Shown here: positions 19,620-29,573 of the stretch, piece by piece
How the letters are laid out: the number at the start of each line of letters is the position of its first letter
How positions within the stretch are numbered: the stretch's first letter is position 1
Source: Paralithodes platypus
Lineage: Eukaryota; Arthropoda; Malacostraca; Decapoda; Lithodidae
Direction: 5' to 3'
Assembly: GCA_032716605.1 (NCBI GenBank)
Contig: CM064505.1
Location: forward strand, 50,788,211 to 50,852,210
DNA: 64,000 bases
Made by a program: the position numbers and the translations under genes
The notes under the pieces: model-generated
Told to the model about the DNA's origin: nothing
Database searches by the model: none
What the model saw: the letters and a program-made list of their open reading frames with translations, nothing else

Positions 19620-21977
19620 TACACATTGTTTTGACGTGGAGGTACCCCCGGTACGGTCCGTGCGGGCATGAGCGCCACGTTGACCTCCTCTACCCCCCCC
19701 CCCCCAACTTCGGCGAAAAGGGCGGGCCACCCCAACCCCTGGCCGTCGCGGGGCTGACCCCGGCGAAGGGCGGCCGGAAGTGGAAGGCCGGCCAGCCCCG
19801 ACACGGCGGGGATGAAAAGGGGGCAAGAACAGAAGGGCGAGGCGGAACTGACGCACTGGCCCGTAACGTCCCAGTCCTGCGCCCGTGCATGGCGGCAGCA
19901 CTCGCAGCAGCACCCTGAAGAGGACCGGCAGAAGGACGGGACTGAGAAGACCCCGCTCGCGACACAGCGCGTCGTAGCGTGTCGTAAGCAGGGTCCGCCG
20001 ATAGAGAAGCGTAGCGGCCCCAAGCATCCCGCGCAAAAAAGCCCCGACGGAGAGAGCGTAGAGTCCAACAAACCCTGACGAATATCCAAGGGGGCTGTCC
20101 GGCAGAACGAGGACCGTACCGTCCGGCGTCGCCGAGGTGCCACGCACAAAACCGCCTTCAGCTCGGGAACCAAAGACACCGCGAGCCGAAGGGGAATCCG
20201 CCAAACGCGGCCCAAACCCTCGCGAAGAACGCCTGGCGCAGACGCCGCGATAAGCCGCAGGTGGTGAACAGAAGTCTGGAGGGAACCAAAAGACAAGAGA
20301 AGAAGTTCGGCACCCACCGCCGCAAGGGAAAAACCCTGTCGACAGAGGACTGAAATGGGTGAGAGAAGAACGGGGTAGCAATAGAACGAAGTTCAAGAAC
20401 GGGCGCGCTGAACCAGGACCAGAACGAGCCGTCCAACCCGCCGACAGACACAAGAGGAGGCAAAAGCAGTGATGACTCCGGGAGAGGGACTGAAGGAGAG
20501 TCGGCGACGGAACGGCCGGCGAAGTCGAAGGCCTCAGCAAACCAGGCCCCCAATGGGAGAGGGTGATCGAGCAAGATGGCTAAGCCAGGCGTACCGTCGT
20601 CGCACAAACCCGTCCCATAGGAGGACAGTCCCGTCAACACAGCCAGGGACTGAACATCCTGAAGGATGTCCCGGCGGCTGAAGTCTGACCAGAGCGTAGA
20701 CCTGCAGAAGGGAGGGGGACTGTAGCAGGGGTAGGGAGGGTGAGGCGCTGAGGGTGTGTCACCGCCAAGAAGCGCGATAAGAGGGAGTCTTGCATCGACT
20801 CCAAGTGCCCGTCGATGCGTGACACAAGCCACCCCTGCATAGCCGACAATCGATCCGAGAGAGGCGACCCCCCCCCCCCCCAGAATGGTCGGCCCGCAGG
20901 GGTGAGCGCGAGCGGGAGCGAGATCCATGACACGAACCAGCAGAGTCGCGGCCCAAGGAAGGTGAGCGACCACGGTTGTGTCGTCGCTGAGGGACTCGTC
21001 CCTGAACACGAACGCCCGAGGGGGAAACAGCACCATCCCCCTCTGCCAGCGACACGGCAGCCCCTGAGAAAGGGGACGCCGAAACCTCGCTATACCCCAC
21101 CGAGCCAAGAGGAGGGGTACCCCCGTGGCGAGACGGTAAGGGAAGGTCAGGGAGAGAAGAAGGAGGAGGAGCAGGACGACGGGAGTGGGAAGGCTGGCCG
21201 GGTGAAAAGACAGCAGCTGGTGTTCCCAGGCGGTCACCCATCCAAGTACGAACCAGACCCTACGTTGCTGAACATCGCTGACCGGACGAGAAGCGGTGCA
21301 ACGTGGTATGGCCGTTGGCTGAAAAGAGGTCAGAAGTAGCCGCGGGGGGAAACAGAGCAAGGATCCCCGGGGCAGAGATAACAGGGCGGCCCGACACCGA
21401 GGCGGAGGAGGGAGGGACCGCCACCGCGGGACGAGACCGGGAAGGAAGAAGAGGCACCGAAGCAGGTGAAGTAGGAGGAGAAGCAACTACATCCTGGCGG
21501 ACCCTCCTGGACAGTGTAGGAGGAGGGAGCAGAGGGCCAGCTACAGCCTGAACCTCCGCGCGCATAGAGGACAAAGGAAGAGGACGTCGTACGAGCAGGG
21601 GAAGCGGGCGGGAGGTAGTAGAGCCCCGACCCGGAGAGGCCAGGGGAGGGCGCACAGGGGCAGAGCCGCTAACCCCGGCCTCAGGGCGAGAACCATGACG
21701 AGGGCGATGGGCGCCGTCAAGGCGATCAGGAGGACAACGAGGGGCCAGGAGAGGACGGGCGACGAGGCGAGCGAGAGCGTGGACGGAGCAGGGGATCCCC
21801 CAGACGATGTGACGACCGGCTGCGGGACCCAGGGGAGAGGGCCCGAGCAGGGAGAGGGCCAGGCGAACGGCCTTTAGTCGGGTCAGGGATACCCAGGGCG
21901 ACGCGGAGCTGGGCGGCAACATAGGCCGGGGAACGGTGGCCCACAGTCCAAAAGTGGCGGGAGACTATCGCCCACAT
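19620..21977 (-). pseudogene. DIRS-E gag-like region, frameshifted
   Basis: Placed by position, upstream of RT and downstream of the leader. Several overlapping frames are open on -. The N-terminal side is Ser/Arg/Pro-rich (SPGSRSRSSHR, RPRSRSPRRPS), like the gag of DIRS-1. Later parts have long Leu/Arg-rich stretches, but I cannot align them with confidence. G runs of 13 and 14 (C on + at 19693-19705 and 20868-20881) coincide with frame changes. Long frames on + here are shadows caused by the scarcity of T on that strand. Confidence 0.6.
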
Positions 21978-23586
21978 TGGATGATTCCGGTTCTATTCCT
22001 GCCTCTCCGCCCTCCTCTCTCTTACTTATGCCTAATATCCTAATCTCTTCTAAAGATGTACTTTCTACCCTCTCTGGGCTTAACACTAATAAAGCGTACG
22101 GTCCGGACGGTGTTCCTCCTGTTGTTCTCAAAAACTGTGCTTCCGTGCTGACTCCCTGCCTAGGCAAACTCTTTCGTCTCTGTCTATCCTCTAACGTCTT
22201 CCCTTCATGCTGGAAGTTTGCTCACATTCAACCTGTCCCAAAGAAGGGTGACCGCTCTCAACCCTCCAACTATCGTCCAATTGCTCTTATCTCTTGTCTT
22301 TCTAAAGTTTTTGAAACTATTCTTGCTTCCAATTTTCTTAAGCATTTCTCTTCTCATAATCTGCTCTCAGATCGCCAGTATGGCTTCCTTAAGGGTCGCT
22401 CTACTGGTGATCTTCTTTCATATCTTACTAACTCTTGGTCATCCTCCTTTCGGGACTTCGGTGAGACTTTTTCTATTGCACTAGACATATCGAAAGCCTT
22501 CGATAGAGTCTGGCATAAATCTTTAATTTCTAAACTACCCTCCTTCGGTTTCTATCCCTCCATCTGTGCCTTTGTCTCTAATTTCCTTTCCGGCCGTTCC
22601 ATAGCCGCGGTTGTGGACGGCCATTGTTCACTTCCTCACCCTATAAACTCCGGTGTTCCTCAGGGCTCTGTCCTATCTCCTATTCTCTTTCTAATTTTTA
22701 TAAATGATCTCCTTAACTGTACCTTAATTCCCATCCATTCATACGCAGACGACTCAACCTTGCACTACTCCATTAGTTTTTCAGAACGCCCCAGCCAGCA
22801 ATCCCTCAACGACAAACGTAATGAAGCCATAGAACTCTTAAATTCTGATCTAAATACTATTTCCAATTGGGGCAGAGAAAACCTTGTTAACTTTAATGCT
22901 TCCAAAACCCAATTTCTCCATCTATCTACCCGTCAGGATCTCCCAACGGACTATCCCTTATTCTTCAACAATACAAAAATCAACCCTTCATCTTCTCTCA
23001 ATATTCTTGGTGTCTCTTTTTCTTCTGCCCTCATTTGGAAGGACCATATTACCAGTCTTGCTAAGGCAGCCTCCCAGAAGCTGGGTATGCTCAACCGCCT
23101 TAGGGGGTTCTTTTCCCCTGCACAGCTTCTTGCTCTGTACAGGGGCATAGTGCGCCCTTGTATTGAGTATTGTTCACATGTGTGGGGAGGTTCCTCTCAC
23201 ACGCTCTCCTAGACAAAGTTGAAAGGAAGGCCTTTCGTATCATTAACTCCCGTCCACTCACCAACTCTCTGCAATCTCTCTCTCTCCGCCGCAATGTTGC
23301 ATCTCTCTCGCTATTCTATCGCTACTATAATAATCAGTGTTCCTCAGAGCTATCCCAGTGCATACCACCTCCTTTACGTAGGGCACGTGGTACCCGTCTT
23401 GCAACTCAATCCCACCCCTACTCTGTGCAACTCTCCAACCCTAGAGTGAAACGTTACTCTCAAACTTTCTTCTACTCAACAGCTGAGCTCTGGAACTCTC
23501 TCCCAGAATCAGTCTTTCCCTCTTCCTATGACTTAAATTGCTTCAAACTCCGTGTGTCCAGGCATTTTGGCTCGAACGTCCCTTGA
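21978..23586 (+). pseudogene. Jockey/CR1-group reverse transcriptase, one frameshift
   Basis: Open to 23212, then a frameshift near 23195, and the rest continues to 23586. Motifs in order: AYGPDGVPPVVLKNC, NYRPIALISCLSKVFE, GFLKGRSTGDLLSYL, ALDISKAFDRVWH (motif A), SGVPQGSVLSPILFLIFIND (motif B), YADDSTLHYS (motif C), KTQFLHLS, LGVSF. The C-terminus has PCIEYCSHVWGGSSHT, then KVERKAFRIIN. The endonuclease and ORF1 are missing because of 5' truncation. Catalytic Asp residues are intact. Confidence 0.88.
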
Positions 23587-23687
23587 TTTTGGCCCTGTCA
23601 CTCTTTCAACTATGGGGGAGGCACTCGCTATAGGCAGTTATGCCTTTTGCCTCCCTCAATCACATAGAAAAAAAAAAAAAAAAAAAA
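21978..23687 (+). mobile_element. Jockey/CR1-group LINE, 5'-truncated, poly(A) tail
   Basis: A non-LTR retrotransposon inserted into DIRS-E gag. It starts inside the RT region and ends in an A run (23669-23687) after a short 3' untranslated part. I could not find a clear target duplication. The flanks at 21977 and 23688 both belong to DIRS-E. Confidence 0.82.
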
Positions 23688-25329
23688 CACCGACTGAAGG
23701 GAAGCAGAGGCCACTGCCGCCGCCGAGGAATCAGGGCTATGGTGCACCACATCCACCAGGGCCAGACACGGGCCACACAGAGCAGGGAGGTAGGCCGTAG
23801 AGGACACACAGTGCGAGTGGCGCAAGCAGGACTTGTGGCTCACCAAGCACGGGGAGCTACAACCATGGCGAAAGCAAGGCAGCCTACCTGCACTGGAAGA
23901 ACACACACCATAATCAGCACGTCGAAGGAGTAAGTAGAGAGAATGTCCAAGAAGAACCAGGGAAGGAGCATGGGAAAACAGGAACACACATGCAAACAGG
24001 GATCCGTACTCACCCTAAACCGGGAGCACAGAGGTAGGTGAGTAGGGCGGGCGAGGTGGAAGAGCACTAGCACAACCTGCAAAGATGGAGAAAGTGTTAA
24101 CCACCACTCAACATCTTACATGCAGGGCCTATAACACCAGTAAAGTGCACACACCAAATAGGATCAGGCAACAAGATGACATAAAAAAGGTCAATAGTGA
24201 AAGCCAACTATTACCGCAAATTTGCGGGCCAATGGAGGCATAACCGTACCGACACCACCCTCCCGCAATTTTGCGGGACCCCCCCAGCGATCTCCGCAAA
24301 TTTGCGGGGAGCCGAAACGTCCCAGAGGACCGAATCGAGCTCCCAAAAATTTGCGGGACCGGCCGAGATGGTCCGGCGCCGAAAAAGCGAGAGGAGCGTC
24401 TATGGAATACCAAAAAAGGCCACAAAAAATGCGTCATCTCCTTATGAACTCCAAGCGATGACGGCCATCAAGCTGAGCAGTGTCTTCCTTGAAATTATCC
24501 TGACTCAACCGGTAAAGGGAGAGGCAAGGAAGACACACCAGGGGAGAGGAGGCACATCCCCCAGGAACCACCCAACCCACAGAGATAGAGCAAAGCCCAT
24601 GAGGAGAAGTGGCAGGGAGGGTGGTTTCGCACAAACAGGGGCCCCCGTGGGGTACCCCTGGATTGGGCAAAAGACTATGAAAGGATGGAGGTGAAACAGG
24701 AAGAGAAAACAAAAACCAGTAAATGAAACTGGTGAGAAAAATGGTGGCCTAGCCGTGAGCAGAGAATGTGTCAGGGGCGAAAAACCCTGTGGTGTGAAGG
24801 AGGGGCCCCCGTGGGGTACCCCTGGAGTATCACGAACCACCTGTCGCCCAGGCCCTTGAGACACAGTGAAGGACTCGAAAGGGGGGACTCGGGAATAACG
24901 CTAATAATGCGGCCGACACAAACTCTACAAACAGCACCGCCACCAACGAAATCTCAGATTGTTTACCAACGGTACACCTAGGCTATGAAAAAAAGAAAAC
25001 TCATAGGGGCATAGCAATTAATGAGAAAACGAGCTAGGCTAAATGAAGCTAAAAGCTAAACTATGCCCAGACTAACAGGAAAAAAGAATATGAAAAGAGA
25101 AAGAATGAAAAACATATACGAGGAATGCCAGGAGCCCCCGTACCTTCGGTAGGCTATTTCCACACGCGTCTCCATTATACACACTTAGGAGCCCATTTAC
25201 GTGTGCCCTAGATCACGTAACATCTGTCTAACAAAAAAGAAGGCCAGATAAGCCGAAACGAACCTAAACAGGGTGAATTAAAGGAGCACAACAAAAGCGA
25301 CTTCATCCAATGGAGCGCGTGAAAAAATG
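23688..25329 (-). other. DIRS-E leader region
   Basis: About 1.6 kb between the left terminal repeat and gag, with no convincing frame. It contains a cluster of palindromes (24214-24358) and a repeated block GGGGCCCCCGTGGGGTACCC (about 24640 and 24804). Confidence 0.6.
24214..24358. repeat. Cluster of CCGCAAATTTGCGG palindromes
   Basis: Perfect CCGCAAATTTGCGG at 24214-24227 and 24294-24307, CCCGCAATTTTGCGGG at 24262-24277, and a decayed copy near 24343-24357. Spacing is 32 to 51 bases. They look like binding sites for a dimeric protein or short cruciform units in the leader of DIRS-E. Confidence 0.7.
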
Positions 25330-25628
25330 ATGACAAGAGAGGGTCGCTCATGCGCACGTTCGACAGGGATCTGCACATGACGGAACACGGGATGGGCCTT
25401 AAGCGGTAACTAAGGTAAACCCCTTTTTCTTCTCTTCTATGCTTTTTTCACCTTCGGTGGTAGTTTTGGTTAATGTACAACGTCTCCTAGAGCAAGATAA
25501 GGAGTAGACTCTAGACGTTTTCTTTTTAACCGCGGTTGGAATGACGACATAGCAGTCAAAATAGACAAGTCGTCATTGCAATTAGGTTAATAGCCTTGAC
25601 GTTGGATTTGCCAAGACTACTAACAAAT
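25330..25628 (-). repeat. Left inverted terminal repeat of DIRS-E
   Basis: Inverted match to 15850-16140, very few differences. The edge reads on - AT-TTGTTAGTAGTCTTGG and matches the ICR at 16260-16295. Confidence 0.9.
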
Positions 25629-25721
25629 ATTAAGATTAACCTCAAGACATCAAGCGAATGGGAAGGGGATGGATGGGAGGGCCCTACATCGTCAATGATT
25701 ACGGGGCCCCTACTAAATTAC
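25629..25721 (-). mobile_element. DIRS copy D, half of its ICR
   Basis: Continues copy D after DIRS-E: CATCAAGCGAATGGGAAGGG, GGGAGGGCCCT, then GTCAATGATTACGGGGCCCC and CTACTAAAT. It stops in the middle of the ICR, where the end of DIRS-B begins. Confidence 0.75.
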
Positions 25722-26391
25722 GGTTTTGACAACCCGTAAGGGAAGGAAGGAAAAACTAATATTTATTGGTGGCTCCTGAAGTCAATGACGTAAGAGCCTA
25801 TGATAATATGGCCTCGTTCCGGGCTCCTCATAGACCGGGTTAACCTTGATCACGACGGTCTAGAACCAAGATCATCATAGGGGGTACCCCTTAATCATTC
25901 CTAAGGTACGTCATTGGGACGGAGGCACTGAAAAGTAGAAAATAAAAAAGAAAAGAATTAACACAGTTTGAATACTGCGCCTCTGCGCATTCTGATCTTC
26001 CTCTTGTTTCCCATAACATGCCTGCTACCCCCACCTACCCAGGTGCGACCTTTGATGTACTGTATATATCAAGTTGAGCATGTGTATGGGAAGGGGATGG
26101 TGGGAGGGCAATTGTCGTCATTGAGTCAGGAGCCACCAATAAATATTAGTTTTTCCTTCCTTCCCTTACGGGTTGTCAAAACCGTAACTTATTGGTGGCT
26201 CCTTACGTGAACACTCAATGACGTAAGACCCTAGAATATCACGACTGGTGGAGGGACCTTCATAAGCTCATCAAGCATAAAAATCTAAATTTAATAGGAA
26301 GACTAAAAACGAATATGTAAACTGTGACATTAGTGTTCAATTATAAAAGTATAACAGTAAGAAAAAGATATACAGTATAAGGCGGGTACCA
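25722..26391 (-). mobile_element. DIRS-B, right terminal repeat, ICR and 3' untranslated part
   Basis: The right end starts near 25721 (CGGTTTTGACAACCCG, inner stem CCC/GGG, outer GTTTT/AAAAC). Its complement is in the ICR at 26115-26230, followed by a half that should match the left end, which is not in the window. A TTAA at 26392-26395 marks the piggyBac insertion; DIRS-B resumes at 40862. Confidence 0.82.
26115..26230 (-). repeat. Internal complementary region (ICR) of DIRS-B
   Basis: Its first half (GAGTCAGGAGCCACCAATAA..., CCTTACGGGTTGTCAAAACC) is complementary to 25721-25790. Its second half (TTATTGGTGGCTCC...) is the expected complement of the missing left end. Its sequence is specific to this family. 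Confidence 0.85.
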
Positions 26392-26395
26392 TTAA

Positions 26396-27180
26396 CCCTC
26401 CAGCCCCGGCTATGTATTATATATATATTCCTCGAAACCCGGGTGTTTTGGCCGAAAAACGTCTAGGCTAGGCTACCGTATATTCGTTAATCAGACTGCT
26501 TCCCGCATTCCCGCGCATCCCCAAGCGTAGCTGTGTTATTTACCTGTAGAATGGCATTAAGTAGAGCTCTCTAAGTCAACTGGTTGAGCTGTGATGATGA
26601 TTTCATTGGAGATAACTTTATGGCCAAAACAGCCACTTTACACCACTTTTCGATACTTAACAACAACATACAGGCACACACGAACAAGCGACGCTCTCCT
26701 TCTTGTGGCCGGAGATGCGGGGCGACGGTCCAGCCGGCTGTTGTTTACATGCGTCGGACCGACGCCTCGCACACGAAGCTCACAGGCTTTCAACCACTGG
26801 GCGTTCAAGATACCATCCGGGTACCTGTTATATGCTTTTTTATGGGCGTTCAAGAGCCCTTCCGTGGTGAGAGGGTTAAAGAAGCCTTATCTCAGAAAAA
26901 CAGAACTACTGTACTGAGATGTGAATACTGGTAATCGTATATCACAAAATTAAAATTAAAATAAAGTTACACATTTATAGTTGCAATAATATATAGATAT
27001 TGCTATGTAACAGATATAATGCAGTAATAACACTCTTGTTATTTATTTCAGATTGTGTGTCCTGCCAACTTGTCATGGAACCTAACACGCCCCCTCCTTT
27101 TTCATTTAAGGTGAATGGTAAGGCACACCTTCTATTACACTACAGAACTGGTAATAAAAGCATTGAACAAATATATCAAT
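26396..27180 (+). other. piggyBac left end and 5' region
   Basis: Terminal and subterminal repeats, then about 600 bases with short frames only. None is supported by similarity. The 5' region continues after the LINE, at 29360-29573, where TTAACCCCTCAGACCCGG resembles the element's own end. Confidence 0.6.
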
Positions 27181-27195
27181 CTACTTATTGGCCTT

Positions 27196-29236
27196 GGAGC
27201 ACCAAATACATGAAGGATTTTCGAAGAAACAACCCACAGTGGCGGTTTTCTTCGACATTGCGAAGGCTTATGATACCACTTGGCGTTATCGCATTCTAAA
27301 AATCCTCCATAGCTCTGGTATGCAGGGCTCCCTTCCCCAATTCCTCCAGAACTTTCTATCTAACCGCACATTTCAGGTTAAAAACAACGGTATATTATCT
27401 GCAATAAAACCTCAAACTAATGGAATACCCCAAGGCTGTTCCCTAAGTAGTGTACTCTATGATATTGCAATAAATAGTGTTACAAAATGCCTCCCTCCTG
27501 ATATCCCTCATAGCCTCTATGTGGATGACTTAGCCATTTATTATACGTCTCCTAGTTTAACACACATTCAACGTCGTCTAAACACTGCTCTTCATTCCAT
27601 ACAAGCTTGGGCGTCCTCAACTGGTTTCCGCTTCTCGACTGAAAAAACCAATGCTGTCGTTTTCTATCGCGACCTTAGACACTTGCGTAACCAGTCCATC
27701 ACCCTCTCTATGGGTTCTTCCAAGATTAAATTCCTTGCCTCCACTAAATTCCTTGGCCTTCTCTTTGATACCCACCTAAATTGGAAATCCCATGTTGCCA
27801 CTCTGAAGGCTCGGTGCCTTCAGCGCATGAATGTCCTCAAGTCTGTGGCACGTGTTCATTGGGGTGCTGACCGATCTACGTTACTGCTCTTTTATAGATC
27901 CACCATTCTATCTGCCCTGGATTATGGTTGTCCGGTATATGGCACTGCCTCGGCATCCACATTGCAGACACTTAACTCCGTTCATCACCTTGGCATACGT
28001 ATTAGCTCAGGAGCTTTCCGGTCCTCTCGTGTGTACAGTGTGCTCAGTGAGGCTGGGGTCCTGCCATTAACGTATCATCGTCAGCTGGTTCAGCTGCGAA
28101 CTGCCATCCGTCTCCAACAGGATCCCACATTGAAGGACCTTTTCTGTTCCCAAGATTTTTGTGTTACTCCTACTAACCCTTTTACCCTCTTTTACCCTCT
28201 TGCCCTCTTGCCTTTTACCCTCTTATCCTGCCAATTACTCGCATCTTACAATATTCCAACACCTCATTCGCCCCTCCCCTGTATTTCAATTACCCCCTGG
28301 ATCCTTAAACACCCTGAAGTTTGTTTCCATTTGACTGACCAAGTAGAGGCTGTGACTCCAGTCCAATGCCGTACCTTAGCATTACAACATCTTGATAGTC
28401 ATGTTCCAGCTGCCTTCATCTACACTGATGGTTCGAAGGTTCCGGATGCCGTAGGTAGTGCAGCGGTTTCTGACCATGGTATCCATCAAAGCTCCCTACA
28501 TCCTTGTTCCACCGTTTTCACTGCAGAGTTGTGGGCTATTCATGGTGCCCTGACCCTCATCTCTGCACTTCCAAAGAATCCTCCTCACGTAGTTATCTGC
28601 AGTGACTCAAAAAGTGTGTTGCAAGCATTGGGAGAGTACGCCCCACGTGACCCATTGATCATCGATGTTATCCTGAAAATCCACGAATTAAAATGCAGCT
28701 CTCGATCCATCACCCTCTGTTGGATCCCCGCCCATGTAGGCATTGCGGGAAATGAACGTGCTGACGCCCTTGCTAAACAGGCCTGTCTAGGTGCTCCGGC
28801 ATCCACTGTCCTCAGATCGGATGACCTAATTCCTGTAGTTCGACGGCATATTCATGATAAGTGGCGCTCAGAATGGAGGGATCAACCTTTGGGAGGTCAC
28901 CTTCGTTCCATCAAAGACGACATTCACATGTGGCCCTCTTCACTCAGCCCCTGTCGCGCTGACCAAACCCTCTTAACTCGATTACGCATAGGACACACGA
29001 GACTCACTCATGGATATCTAATGACCACTCCCCGTAGTCCTCCGCCAGAATGTCGCCATTGTCGCACAGTTCTTACTATCCCTCACATTTTATGCGTTTG
29101 TCCCATGTACGGCCCTGAAAGACGTCGCTTCTTGCGACACACCTCTTTAAAAGACATCCTTTCTGACTCAGATTCATTCTCGTTCATAGCCATCCGCCAT
29201 TTCTTAGCAGCTCTTAATCTCTACGATGAAATCTGA
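27196..29236 (+). CDS. I-type LINE RT (partial) and RNase H, open frame
   Basis: One uninterrupted frame of about 680 codons to the stop at 29234-29236. RT motifs A (FFDIAKAYDTTW), B (NGIPQGCSLSSVLYDIAINS) and C (YVDDLAIYYTS) are present with their Asp residues. RNase H follows with FIYTDGSKVPDAVGSAAVS, FTAELWAIHGAL, VICSDSKSVLQAL and WIPAHVGIAGNERADALAKQ. A Cys/His end (CRHCRTVLTIPHILCVCP) closes the protein, as in I-group elements. The endonuclease and RT fingers are lost by truncation, so it has no native start. Confidence 0.92.
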
Positions 29237-29344
29237 CCAGTGACCTATATGACTTGACTTACTATCCCCCCGCCGACCACTAGCCTTATGAGGGCCTCGG
29301 CCCAGAGGGCTAGTTTAAATTAAACACGTCTTCAACAACAACAA
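27196..29344 (+). mobile_element. I-type LINE, copy 1, 5'-truncated
   Basis: Flanked by a perfect 15-bp duplication CTACTTATTGGCCTT (27181-27195 and 29345-29359). It starts inside the RT domain and ends in a 3' stem-loop (29280-29313) and a (CAA)n tail. It is a sister subfamily of copies 2 and 3. Confidence 0.92.
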
Positions 29345-29573
29345 CTACTTATTGGCCTTAGGGGGTATGTTCTAGCCTTAACCCCTCAGACCCGGTTGGG
29401 TTCTGAGGCATCCATAACAAACACGGCCCGCGCAACCCGGACGGGCTCTGAGGCTCCGAGTGCTTGCGTACGTGCTTTCGAATGGCGCTCGTAAATTTTT
29501 GGTGTCGTGGGTGGTAGATGGCGCCACCACACGTGAACTACGCCACGACAACAGTCTCTACCCCGACGCCATC

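Larger units (their letters stand above)
15770..25628 (-). mobile_element. Complete DIRS-type retrotransposon of a second family (DIRS-E)
   Basis: Order on -: left terminal repeat (25628-25330), leader (25329-23688), gag-like region (21977-19620), RT/RNase H (19400-17760), tyrosine recombinase (17758-16489), ICR (16295-16182), right terminal repeat (16140-15770). A LINE on + (21978-23687) splits leader and gag. Inserted in copy D at AT (15770-15771 and 25627-25628) with no longer duplication. All coding regions carry frameshifts. The transcribed part is very poor in A on the coding strand, unlike the terminal repeats. Confidence 0.9.

Noticed and set aside
21978..23687. Target duplication of the poly(A) LINE
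   Set aside because: I compared the flanks before 21978 and after 23687 and found no convincing match, so none is claimed.
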